A stretch of DNA of 64,000 nucleotides, from positions 2,666,001 through 2,730,000 of the forward strand of contig NZ_JAFBCQ010000001.1 in NCBI RefSeq assembly GCF_016907815.1. The letters are read 5' to 3'. Under the pieces are notes generated by a model. The model saw nothing but the letters and a program-made list of their open reading frames with translations. It ran no database searches and was not told where the DNA came from. Of this stretch, positions 55,935 through 63,414 are shown one piece after another (the first letter of the stretch is position 1; every line of letters begins with the position of its first letter). This DNA is from Microbacterium aurum. GTDB lineage: Bacteria > Actinomycetota > Actinomycetes > Actinomycetales > Microbacteriaceae. The position numbers and the translations under genes were made by a program.

Positions 55935-56375
55935 ATGCGGAAGATCCCCGTGTACTACTACTCCTCGTCATCGAATCTGACGGGGCGTTTCGCGGAGGCT
56001 CTGGCGCGCATCGACGGACGGCGCGTGCTGAACCTCGCGCGCAGCGAGGTGCGCCGCAGCGAGCCCACGGGGCCGTGGGTGCTGCTGACGCCCTCGTACA
56101 AGGCCGGCAACGCCGCCGAGGTGACGCTGCCGGCGGGAGTGCGCGCGTTTCTGCGCTCGCCGATGACCCGGCGGCGGATGGTGGGGATCATCGGCTCGGG
56201 CAACCGCAACTTCGGCGAGTACTACCAGGCCGCCGCACGAGACCTGTCGCAGCGGTCGGGCCGGCCCGTGCTGTTCGAGTTCGAGCTGTCGGGCACGCGT
56301 GAGGACGTCGAGCGGTGCGCCGCGATCCTCGCGAGCCTCGACGAAGCGCTCGCCGAGGTCCGCAGCACGGGCTGA
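55935..56375 (+). CDS. nrdI: NrdI-type flavodoxin (orphan)
   Basis: 146 aa. [18 protein letters not shown] is the FMN-binding loop, followed by [73 protein letters not shown], the NrdI signature. NrdI activates the manganese class Ib ribonucleotide reductase. Normally it sits in nrdHIEF; none of the others is adjacent. The next gene (amine oxidase) is only 59 nt downstream. Confidence 0.9.
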   Translation: MRKIPVYYYSSSSNLTGRFAEALARIDGRRVLNLARSEVRRSEPTGPWVLLTPSYKAGNAAEVTLPAGVRAFLRSPMTRRRMVGIIGSGNRNFGEYYQAAARDLSQRSGRPVLFEFELSGTREDVERCAAILASLDEALAEVRSTG

Positions 56376-56434
56376 GCCCGGGACTCTTCTCCCGCCGCGG
56401 CCTGCCGCGATATGTTCGGCAGCGGGAGGACATC

Positions 56435-57760
56435 ATGTCCGAATTCGACACCGTCGTCGTGGGGGCCGGCGTGGCCGGGGTGACCGCGGCAAGACTGCTG
56501 ACGAAGGCCGGGCACCGCGTCGTCGTGCTGGAGGCACGCGACCGCGTCGGCGGGCGCGTGTGGACCGACCGCTCCGACGGGTACGTCACCGATCGCGGCG
56601 CGTCGTGGATCCACGGGATCGACGACAGCCCGGTGGCCGCGGCCGCCACCGCGTTCGGCATGCGCATGATCGAGTTCACGGTGGGCGGGTATCAGCCCGA
56701 CAGCCGCCCGATCGCGCACTACGGCCCCGACGGCCGACGCCTCACCGACGCGGAGGCGGCGGCGTACGTCGCCGATATCCACGCGGTGGATGCCGAGTTG
56801 GATGCGGTGATCGCGGCATCCGACGTCACGGCGTCGTATCGCGACGTCACCGACGAGGCGATCGCGCGGCAGGGCTGGCCCGCCGAGCGCGCGCAACGGG
56901 TGCGCGAGTACCTCGAGCACCGGTCGGAGGAGCAGTACGGCGCGTGGATCGAGGACATGGGCGCGCGTGGGCTCGAAGACGACCACGTGTACGGGGACGA
57001 GGTGGTCTTCCCCGACGGTTACGACCGGCTGCCGACGGCGATCGCGGAGGGCCTCGACGTGCGCCTCGGTCACGTCGTCGCGTCGGTGCGGTGGTCATCG
57101 GGCGGGGTCACGGTGTGCACGAGCGTCGGTGCGGAGTTCACGGCGGACAGCGCGGTCGTGACGGTGCCGGTCGGCGTGCTGCAGTCCGCGGACTTCGCCA
57201 TCGTGCCGGCGCTGCCGGAGCGGCACGCCGCGGCGCTGTCAGGGCTGCGGATGAACGCGTTCGAGAAGGTGTTCCTCCGCTTCTCGCACCGGTTCTGGGA
57301 CGAGGGCGTCTACGCGATCCGCCAGCAGGGTCCCGACGGGGTGTGGTGGCACTCCTGGTACGACCTGACAGCGCTCCACGACTCCCCCACGCTGCTGACC
57401 TTCGCCGCCGGGCCGGCCGCCGTCGCGACACGGGAGTGGACCGACGCGCAGGTCGCCGACTCGGTGCTGGCGCAGCTGCGACGGCTGTACGGCGACGCGG
57501 TGCCGGAGCCCGTCGCGATGCAGCGGACGGCGTGGCAGGACGACCCGTTCAGTCACGGGGCGTACGCGTACATGGCGGTCGGGTCGGTGCCGGCCGACCA
57601 CGACGATCTCGCCGAGCCGATCGGCGGCGTGCTGCACCTGGCGGGCGAGGCGACGTGGACCGACGACCCCGCCACGGTGCCGGGCGCGCTGCTGTCGGGG
57701 CACCGTGCCGCCGAGCGCGTGCTCGGACGCGAGATCCCGATCGCCGACGTCTGGAGCTGA
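56435..57760 (+). CDS. Flavin-containing amine oxidase
   Basis: 441 aa. FAD loop [41 protein letters not shown], central [18 protein letters not shown], and the C-terminal [23 protein letters not shown], which binds FAD. It resembles monoamine/polyamine oxidases. There is no signal peptide. The ATG has GGGAGG upstream. The substrate cannot be assigned. Confidence 0.88.
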   Translation: MSEFDTVVVGAGVAGVTAARLLTKAGHRVVVLEARDRVGGRVWTDRSDGYVTDRGASWIHGIDDSPVAAAATAFGMRMIEFTVGGYQPDSRPIAHYGPDGRRLTDAEAAAYVADIHAVDAELDAVIAASDVTASYRDVTDEAIARQGWPAERAQRVREYLEHRSEEQYGAWIEDMGARGLEDDHVYGDEVVFPDGYDRLPTAIAEGLDVRLGHVVASVRWSSGGVTVCTSVGAEFTADSAVVTVPVGVLQSADFAIVPALPERHAAALSGLRMNAFEKVFLRFSHRFWDEGVYAIRQQGPDGVWWHSWYDLTALHDSPTLLTFAAGPAAVATREWTDAQVADSVLAQLRRLYGDAVPEPVAMQRTAWQDDPFSHGAYAYMAVGSVPADHDDLAEPIGGVLHLAGEATWTDDPATVPGALLSGHRAAERVLGREIPIADVWS

Positions 57761-57830
57761 TGCCGGTTCGTAGCGTTGATGAATCTATTGTTTTACGATC
57801 GATTTCCATCGACTCACGGGAGGCAATGCC

Positions 57831-58322
57831 ATGCACGGAGTGACCATCGCGGTGCTCAAGGTGGTGATCGCGCTGTCACTGGCGGGGTCGCTGTTCGTCC
57901 AGCTCGTCATGCTGCCGTTGGTGTGGAACGACCTGGCAGATGCCGGGACGCCCGTCCCCGGCCGGATCGTGTTCATCGTCATCTTCGCGGCGGTCATCCT
58001 CACCCTGCAGGTCTTCGCGGTGTGCGTGTGGCGCCTGCTGACGCTCGTGCGCCGCGGCGCGGTGTTCTCGGTGCGCTCGTTCCGGTACATCGACATCATC
58101 ATCGGGGCGATCGCCGCGGCATCCGTCCTCACCTTCGCGCTCGCGGTCGCACTTGCGCCGGGGGGTGTCGCGCCGGGACTCGTGGCGCTCATCAGCGGCG
58201 GCGCGTTCACGATCGCCGGGGTCGCGTTGCTGGTGGTCGTCATGCGGCGCCTGCTCGCGCAGGCGATCGAGCGGGATGCCGAGGCGCAGACGCTCCGCGC
58301 CGAGCTCGACGAGGTGGTGTGA
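57831..58322 (+). CDS. DUF2975 membrane protein
   Basis: 163 aa with four predicted helices (about 5-30, 45-67, 88-108, 115-137), C-terminal charged tail. DUF2975 genes are nearly always followed by a small HTH gene, as here, and appear to be two-gene membrane sensor/regulator units. Function unknown. GGGAGG upstream of the ATG. The preceding 57775-57810 is AT-rich (ATCTATTGTTTTACGAT) and probably contains the promoter. Confidence 0.82.
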   Translation: MHGVTIAVLKVVIALSLAGSLFVQLVMLPLVWNDLADAGTPVPGRIVFIVIFAAVILTLQVFAVCVWRLLTLVRRGAVFSVRSFRYIDIIIGAIAAASVLTFALAVALAPGGVAPGLVALISGGAFTIAGVALLVVVMRRLLAQAIERDAEAQTLRAELDEVV

Positions 58323-58537
58323 TGGCGATCGTCGTCGACATCGACGTGATGCTCGCACGCCGCAAGATGGCCGTCGGCACGCTCGCCGAGCTCGTCGGCA
58401 TCACTCCGGCGAACCTCGCCGTGCTGAAGAACGGGCGCGCCAAGGCGGTGCGCTTCACGACCCTCGACGCGCTGTGCACGGCGCTGGAGTGCCAGCCGGG
58501 CGACCTCCTGCGCTGGGTGCCGGACGACGGGGACTGA
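58322..58537 (+). CDS. HTH protein, partner of DUF2975 (YozG-like)
   Basis: 71 aa. It starts MAIVVDIDVMLARRKMAVGTLAELVGITPANLAVLKNGRAKAVRFTTLDALC, a Cro/C1-type helix-turn-helix; the C-terminal ALECQPGDLLRWVPDDGD is typical of this DUF2975-linked family. The ATG overlaps the DUF2975 stop by one base (TGATG). Likely an autoregulator. Confidence 0.85.
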   Translation: MAIVVDIDVMLARRKMAVGTLAELVGITPANLAVLKNGRAKAVRFTTLDALCTALECQPGDLLRWVPDDGD

Positions 58538-58644
58538 GCTCGGCGCGACGGGGCACGTGGTGGAATCGCTGCACCACGGCGACCGCGTCCTGCTGCTGCT
58601 GCTGCGGGGCGAGACCAGTAGTCGCACCCGCACTCCGGAGAGTC

Positions 58645-59310
58645 TCACCCCGCATCGCGGTCTGCCATCACGCCCGCGACGACCGGCGCGAGTGCGACAC
58701 CCAAGGCGTGGTGCTGGTCGGCGTCGAGATGCACGCCGTCGTGCGTGCTGCTGGTGATGATCGTGTTCGAGTCGAAGAAGACGCCGCCGGCGTCTTCACA
58801 GACATGTCGAATCGCCTGCGCGAGACCGCGGGCGGCGATATCCCCGCCCACGAACTTCGGACCGATCGGCCCTCGAGGGTTGTCCAGTTGCGGGGGCGCG
58901 ACGACGAGAATCGGTGGGATCGGCATCCCGGGCTCGATCGGCGCCCTCCTGATCGCGTCGATGAGCGCTGCGATGCCCATCGCGGAGTGCCAGGGCGTGT
59001 GCTGGTGCATTGATTGAAAGTCGTTCGTGCCGAGCAGGAGAATCACGAGGTCGAGCGGGGATCGCGCTTCTATGACCTGTTGGATGCCGCTGAGGGCGTT
59101 CCGACCAGGCTTGTATGGGTCGTCGAAGGCGGTTCGACGCCCGTTGAGACAGTCCTCCGTGAGCCGGATGCGATCATCCCCTCCCGCGTTGAGCACGGCG
59201 TGCAGGACTCCGGGCCAGCGCTCCTCGAAAGGGAGTCGCTGCCGAGTCGTCGGGACGATGCCCCAGGTCAGCGAGTCCGAGTACACAAGGATGTGCTTCG
59301 TCGTTGGCAT
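58645..59310 (-). CDS. SGNH/GDSL-family hydrolase
   Basis: 221 aa. Serine block ILVYSDSLTWGI, asparagine block LLGTNDFQSM, and the catalytic Asp/His in STHDGVHLDADQHHALG. The ATG at 59310 has AGGAG upstream. No signal peptide, so an intracellular esterase or acyl hydrolase. The gene is convergent with the HTH protein and 38 nt downstream of an HTH regulator gene on the same strand. Confidence 0.85.
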   Translation of the reverse strand: MPTTKHILVYSDSLTWGIVPTTRQRLPFEERWPGVLHAVLNAGGDDRIRLTEDCLNGRRTAFDDPYKPGRNALSGIQQVIEARSPLDLVILLLGTNDFQSMHQHTPWHSAMGIAALIDAIRRAPIEPGMPIPPILVVAPPQLDNPRGPIGPKFVGGDIAARGLAQAIRHVCEDAGGVFFDSNTIITSSTHDGVHLDADQHHALGVALAPVVAGVMADRDAG

Positions 59311-59348
59311 CTTGGCTCCTTTGCGTTGCCGTTGTTCTGTGTCTGCGT

Positions 59349-59888
59349 TCACGGGTCGGGAAGGAGGATCGTGGCGAGGGTGACGCGATGCCGACCGTCC
59401 TCCCGTTCCGTCAGGTACGGGGTCAGCAGCTCGGCGAGGCCTGCCTGGATCGTGGCGAGGTCTTCGCTGTTCACATACAAGGGCGTTCGGGCGAATCCGA
59501 CCAGTTCGCGGGCTTCGAGAGAATCCGCGCTGAGGAAGCGATCGAAATCGCCCGTGACGTCTCCCAGGAAAGTAAGGAAGGCCGTGCGCAGCTGCGCGCC
59601 GCTCATCGCAGAAAGCTCGGCGTGGTCGATGGCGGCCATTCGGTCCCCCAGCGCCAGGGTTCGCTCGATCGCGCCTCGAGACCGACGCTCGTCGACCACG
59701 GCGACAACCCCGGCATCGACGAGGGCAGCCACATGTCGATAGAGCGTGGCCTGCGGGATATCCGGGAGTGCTTCGCGCAACTGCGCCGTCGTGCGGTTGC
59801 GACCGCCCAGTTGCTGGATGATCCGCAAGCGCACCGGATGCAGCACGACGTCCGCCAGAGCAGTGTTGTCCGGCACCTTGACCTCCAT
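59349..59888 (-). CDS. ArsR/HTH_20-type winged-helix regulator
   Basis: 179 aa. N-terminal winged helix: LADVVLHPVRLRIIQQLGGRNRTTAQLREALPDIPQATLYRHVAALVDAGVVAVVDERR. The C-terminal part lacks metal-site motifs. Divergent from the PH-like/ABC operon, with a TTATCA dyad over its promoter, so it likely represses that transport operon and perhaps itself. A GTG at 59897 is an alternative start. Confidence 0.83.
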   Translation of the reverse strand: MEVKVPDNTALADVVLHPVRLRIIQQLGGRNRTTAQLREALPDIPQATLYRHVAALVDAGVVAVVDERRSRGAIERTLALGDRMAAIDHAELSAMSGAQLRTAFLTFLGDVTGDFDRFLSADSLEARELVGFARTPLYVNSEDLATIQAGLAELLTPYLTEREDGRHRVTLATILLPDP

Positions 59889-59890
59889 TG

Positions 59891-59905
59891 TTATCACGCT
59901 GATAA
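59891..59905. promoter_or_regulatory. TTATCA-CGC-TGATAA operator
   Basis: Perfect 6-bp arms (59891-59896, 59900-59905) directly in front of the regulator start and 43 nt before the divergent operon. Its location within the only shared promoter region makes it the likely binding site. Confidence 0.6.
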
Positions 59906-59947
59906 TGTTCTCAAGACGATTCCATCCTAATGATCAAGGAGTGCGCG

Positions 59948-60307
59948 ATGACGGACATCACATGCGACCGAACGGGAGTGCACGTGCAGTTTCCCGGCTG
60001 GGAGGCGACCATGGCCGGCCTGTCACATCTGGTCGTACCGAGGTGGGCCATCCGCGACGTATCGACCGAACAGGGATGGACCTCCGAGAGCCTCGGAATG
60101 AAGTCCGGTCTCGTCATCTCCGGCTACCGCAAACTGGGCACGTTCAGGCACCCTTCCGGAGTGCGGCGCATGGTCTCGATGACGCGCGGGTACCCGTTGC
60201 TGCGGATCTCCGTCGACCGGACCGCCGTCGGGTTCGACGAGATCCTCCTGAGCACCGATGCTGCAGAGTCGATCGCGGCACACCTCCGATCGGACGTGCA
60301 CTCTTGA
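59948..60307 (+). CDS. Small unknown protein heading an ABC transporter operon
   Basis: 119 aa. No signal or membrane segment. Beta-rich composition (VHVQFPGWEATMAGLSHLVVPRWAI ... YPLLRISVDRTAVGFDEILLSTDAAESIAAHLRSDV) with a fold that could be PH-like by alternating pattern only; not recognised. AAGGAG precedes the ATG. Its stop overlaps the ABC gene start (TTGA), so it belongs to the same transcript. Confidence 0.7.
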   Translation: MTDITCDRTGVHVQFPGWEATMAGLSHLVVPRWAIRDVSTEQGWTSESLGMKSGLVISGYRKLGTFRHPSGVRRMVSMTRGYPLLRISVDRTAVGFDEILLSTDAAESIAAHLRSDVHS

Positions 60308-61020
60308 ACGCTGCGATCGAGGTGAGGACACTCTCCAAGAGGTTCGGAGCGATCGTTGCGCTCGAAGATGCGACCTTGAGCGTCGAGTACGGGCGCGTCG
60401 TCGGATTCCTCGGACCCAATGGCGCAGGGAAATCGACGCTCATGCGCGCACTGCTCGGTCTGGTCCGCGCAGACAGCGGTGACGCACACATCGCCGGTCT
60501 GCCCTACACGCATCTGCCTGCGCCCGCGAAGACGGTGGGCGCGGTCCTGGACATCGCGTCGGCGCATCCGCGCGTGACGGCACGCGCCCACCTTCACATG
60601 TACGCGGCACTCGGCGGAATGGATCGTTCACGGGTCGACACCGCGTTGTCGCTCGTGGGGGCGCAGCCGTACGCCGATCGTCGGGTCGGCACCTTCTCCA
60701 CCGGGATGCGCCAGCGCCTCGCGCTGGCCACCGCGATGCTCGGTGACCCAGACATCCTCGTGCTCGACGAGCCCTCGAATGGCCTCGACCCGGGCGGAAT
60801 CGCCTGGCTTCGCACATTCCTGCGCGCATTCGCCGATGCTGGCGGCGCAGTACTGCTCTCCAGCCATGTGCTCCATGAGATCGAGCACACGATCGACGAC
60901 GTCGTCCTCATCGACCGGGGCCGCATCATCTGGACGGGCGCACTCGAACAGCTCGTGGCGCAAGATGCTCCCCTCGAGGAAGCTTTCCTGCGCCTCACGC
61001 AGAAAGGACCCCTCTCGTGA
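60304..61020 (+). CDS. ABC transporter ATP-binding protein
   Basis: 238 aa. Walker A FLGPNGAGKSTLMRALLG, signature FSTGMRQRLALATAMLGDPDILVLDEPSNGLDP (ABC motif and Walker B), and the His switch SSHVLHEIEH. Type similar to drug/lantibiotic exporters of the CcmA/NatA group. Starts at TTG overlapping the previous stop. The permease follows with overlap, so one exporter subunit of each type is present. Confidence 0.92.
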   Translation: MNAAIEVRTLSKRFGAIVALEDATLSVEYGRVVGFLGPNGAGKSTLMRALLGLVRADSGDAHIAGLPYTHLPAPAKTVGAVLDIASAHPRVTARAHLHMYAALGGMDRSRVDTALSLVGAQPYADRRVGTFSTGMRQRLALATAMLGDPDILVLDEPSNGLDPGGIAWLRTFLRAFADAGGAVLLSSHVLHEIEHTIDDVVLIDRGRIIWTGALEQLVAQDAPLEEAFLRLTQKGPLS

Positions 61021-61811
61021 ATGTCGTCTACGGCGAAGCCGCGCGGCTGCGAGCCACTGGAGTTGCACTGTGGTCGACACTGGTTGCGCTCGCATGTGGT
61101 GGCGGCTTGACGCTCCTCCTAGCGCTCACCGGACCACAGAACGCCCAGCCGCCCATGCCGGACATCGACACCCCCGAAGGCGTGGGAATCGTGCTCGGCA
61201 TCGGAACCGTGCTTCTGTTCGTTCCCGCGCTGATCGGGACTACTGCGATCACAAGCGAGTACCGGCACGGCACGATCGGCACGACGTTCCTCCTCGCCCC
61301 TCGACGGGGTCGAGTTCTCACGGCCAAGCTCGCCGTGTATACGGTGCTCGGCCTCACCTACGGGACGATCGCATCCCTGTCGGCCTTGCTCGCCCTGATG
61401 GTCGCAACATGGATCCGCGGCATACCGCTGGGCGTCGACGTGGTGGATCTGGCGCCGGCACTCATACAGCTCAGCCTCGCCGCTGCCGCCTACATGCTGC
61501 TCGGAGTGGGGATCGGCGCGTTGGCGCGTTCCCCGTTCGTCGCGATCGGAGTCGTGCTCGGCTACTTCCTGTTCGTCGAGTACGTCCTGATGATGGTTCC
61601 CGGCGTCAACGCAATCTACTCGTTCCTGCCGGGCGGGGCAACGGCATCGCTGACGAGTTTCGACTTCCTCACCGGCGCGATCGCGAGCCAGACAGCGCTG
61701 ACACCCGCAGCGATGGTCTCACCCATGATCGGCGCCGCGATCCTCGTGGCCTACGCGCTCGTTGCGGCGATTCTCGCCGTCTTCGTTCCCCTTCGGCGAG
61801 ACCCGAGGTGA
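61017..61811 (+). CDS. ABC-2 type permease
   Basis: 264 aa. About six helices typical of ABC-2 permeases: LWSTLVALACGGGLTLLLAL, ITSEYRHGTIGTTFLLAPRRGRVLTAKLAVYTVLG, LSAAAYMLLGVGIGALARSPFVAIGVVLGYFLFVEY, C-terminal AAILVAYALVAAILAVFVPL. The conserved TSEYRHGTIGTTFLLAP loop is the ABC-2 motif. GTG start overlaps the ATPase stop by 4 nt. The substrate is not known. Confidence 0.9.
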   Translation: MNVVYGEAARLRATGVALWSTLVALACGGGLTLLLALTGPQNAQPPMPDIDTPEGVGIVLGIGTVLLFVPALIGTTAITSEYRHGTIGTTFLLAPRRGRVLTAKLAVYTVLGLTYGTIASLSALLALMVATWIRGIPLGVDVVDLAPALIQLSLAAAAYMLLGVGIGALARSPFVAIGVVLGYFLFVEYVLMMVPGVNAIYSFLPGGATASLTSFDFLTGAIASQTALTPAAMVSPMIGAAILVAYALVAAILAVFVPLRRDPR

Positions 61812-61842
61812 ACGGAATCAGGGTCTCGCTGAACGCGAGCCA

Positions 61843-62250
61843 TCATGGCTGCACATACGCGCTCGCGTAGTCCTCGCTGGGGGTCACGGGCTGGATGATG
61901 TCGAGGAGCACGCCGTCGGGGGCGGCAACGATGAAGTGCCGCTGACCGAAGTCCTCGTCGCGAACCGGTAACACCACGTTCACCTCTGTTCTGCTGCACA
62001 GCCGCGTGTGGACGGCATCGACGTCGCGGACTTCGAGGTTCACGATCACTCCGCGCGGAAGCTCACGATATCCCGCCGGCACCGTGGAGTGATCATGAGC
62101 CACGATCGCCAGCTCGAACTCTCCCAAGCGCAAGCTGACATACCAGTCGGATTCAAAGGTCGTCTCGAAACCGATGAGGTCGCGGTAGAAGGATGCCGCG
62201 GCGCCGACATCGCCAGACATGAGCACGGGATAGAGGCTGGTGACGAACAT
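61843..62250 (-). CDS. VOC-family (glyoxalase/bleomycin-resistance-like) protein
   Basis: 135 aa. Paired beta-alpha-beta-beta-beta halves: LYPVLMSGDVGAAASFYRDLIGFETTFESDWYVSLRL and RGVIVNLEVRDVDAVHTRL, with FGQRHFIVAAPDGVLLDIIQP at the end, a metal-ligand Glu replaced by Asp-Ile region. Divergent from a TetR gene sharing the promoter. Substrate or resistance role unknown. Confidence 0.85.
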   Translation of the reverse strand: MFVTSLYPVLMSGDVGAAASFYRDLIGFETTFESDWYVSLRLGEFELAIVAHDHSTVPAGYRELPRGVIVNLEVRDVDAVHTRLCSRTEVNVVLPVRDEDFGQRHFIVAAPDGVLLDIIQPVTPSEDYASAYVQP

Positions 62251-62291
62251 TGCGATCCTTTACGTACGATGTGAATGTAACGAAGCCAGCA

Positions 62292-62310
62292 TACATACAC
62301 GCTGTATGTA
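62292..62310. promoter_or_regulatory. TetR operator: TACATACA-CGC-TGTATGTA
   Basis: Perfect 8-bp arms, 14 nt before the TetR ATG and 42 nt from the divergent VOC start. It spans the shared promoter; a near-copy (TTTAC ... GTAA) lies at 62259-62280. Confidence 0.75.
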
Positions 62311-62323
62311 AAGGAAGAAGACC

Positions 62324-62902
62324 ATGCCCCGCGCCTCCGCAGCCGACGCCGCCCAGACGGCCCAACGCATCCTCGATTCGGCGAAAGAGCTCTTCTCCGT
62401 ACGAGGCTTCAGCGACGTGTCGGTCGATGACGTCGCACGGGACGCCGGGGTCACGCGAGGAGCGGTCTACCACCACTACCGAAACAAGGTCGCACTGTTC
62501 GACGAGGTCGTCGCCCAGCTCCAAGCCGACGTCGCACGAGCTGTCGTGGCGGCCGCGCAGAGGGCGGACGCACATCCTCACGAACAGCTCAGGGCCGGGT
62601 CACACGCGTTCCTCGATGCGATCACGGACGGAGCCGCCATGCGCATTCTGCTCGTCGATGCACCAGCGGTGACCGGCTGGCAAGAGTGGCGCCGACTCGA
62701 CGCGGAGAACTCGGCGACGCATCTGCGGGAGGCCCTACGTGCGGCAGGGATTCCAGAAGAGACCCTCGATGCGTCCACTGCGCAGCTCTCCGGGGCGATG
62801 AACGAGGCCGCCCTGTGGACGGCCCAACACGATGACACCGATCTGGCTCGTCAGCAGTCCCACGAGGTCCTCGACAGACTGCTCACGGCCTACGTGTCAT
62901 AG
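62324..62902 (+). CDS. TetR-family regulator
   Basis: 192 aa. The HTH is SVRGFSDVSVDDVARDAGVTRGAVYHHYRNKVALF. The C-terminal domain is the helical AcrR-like type. AAGGAAG precedes the ATG. Divergent from the VOC gene, with a strong palindrome in the promoter; it probably represses both. Its end overlaps the MarR gene end by 6 nt (convergent). Confidence 0.9.
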   Translation: MPRASAADAAQTAQRILDSAKELFSVRGFSDVSVDDVARDAGVTRGAVYHHYRNKVALFDEVVAQLQADVARAVVAAAQRADAHPHEQLRAGSHAFLDAITDGAAMRILLVDAPAVTGWQEWRRLDAENSATHLREALRAAGIPEETLDASTAQLSGAMNEAALWTAQHDDTDLARQQSHEVLDRLLTAYVS

Positions 62903-63373
62903 ATCCGACTCGGGGGCCTGGGCGAGCTTTCCAGAGACTCGCACGATGTCGTCGAGGTCACGCGAATCGAGCCGATCGGCGAAGCGGCGGCGCACGGATT
63001 CCAAGTGCATGGCCGTCGCTCCACGCAGAGCCTCGAGACCGAGGGGGGCGAGGACGAGCAGGCAACCCCGACCATCTGCCGGGTCAGGGTCACGGCGAAT
63101 CAACTCGCGCGCTTCCATCCTGCCAGCGTGACGCGAGAGCCTACTCCGTGACCACCCCATCTTCTGCGCCTGGGCATGCAGTGTGCTCGTCATCTCTGGC
63201 GCTTCGACCAGGGTGCTGAGCACGTCGTAGTCGGGCTCCGAAAGGCCCGACGGGGCGAGGTCGTGCACCACACCGGCCTGCACGGCGATCGCCATGCGAC
63301 GGAAAGCACGCCAGGCGACTTCCTCATCCTCACTCAACCACGGCGCCGCCGACCCCATTCGTTTCGTTGACAT
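62897..63373 (-). CDS. MarR-family regulator
   Basis: 158 aa. Winged helix (LSEPDYDVLSTLVEAPEMTSTLHAQAQKMGWSRSRLSRHAGRMEARELIRRDPDPADGRGCLLVLAPLG). Divergent from an FMN reductase gene. Its start codon lies in a 15-bp inverted repeat that also contains the start of the divergent gene. Likely autorepressor and repressor of the reductase, typical for stress or aromatic sensing. Confidence 0.9.
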   Translation of the reverse strand: MSTKRMGSAAPWLSEDEEVAWRAFRRMAIAVQAGVVHDLAPSGLSEPDYDVLSTLVEAPEMTSTLHAQAQKMGWSRSRLSRHAGRMEARELIRRDPDPADGRGCLLVLAPLGLEALRGATAMHLESVRRRFADRLDSRDLDDIVRVSGKLAQAPESDL

Positions 63374-63414
63374 GTAATCATTCTACGATCTAGGCTCGTT
63401 TACATGTCAACGAA
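63363..63414. promoter_or_regulatory. 15-bp inverted repeat covering both start codons, MarR operators
   Basis: TTCGTTGACATGTAA (63363-63377) and its exact complement TTACATGTCAACGAA (63400-63414), 22 nt apart. Each arm holds a TT(G/T)ACATGT(A/C)AA near-palindrome typical of MarR sites, and each contains the ATG of one divergent gene, both of which begin MSTK. No Shine-Dalgarno sequence precedes either ATG, so transcripts may be leaderless. Confidence 0.75.
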
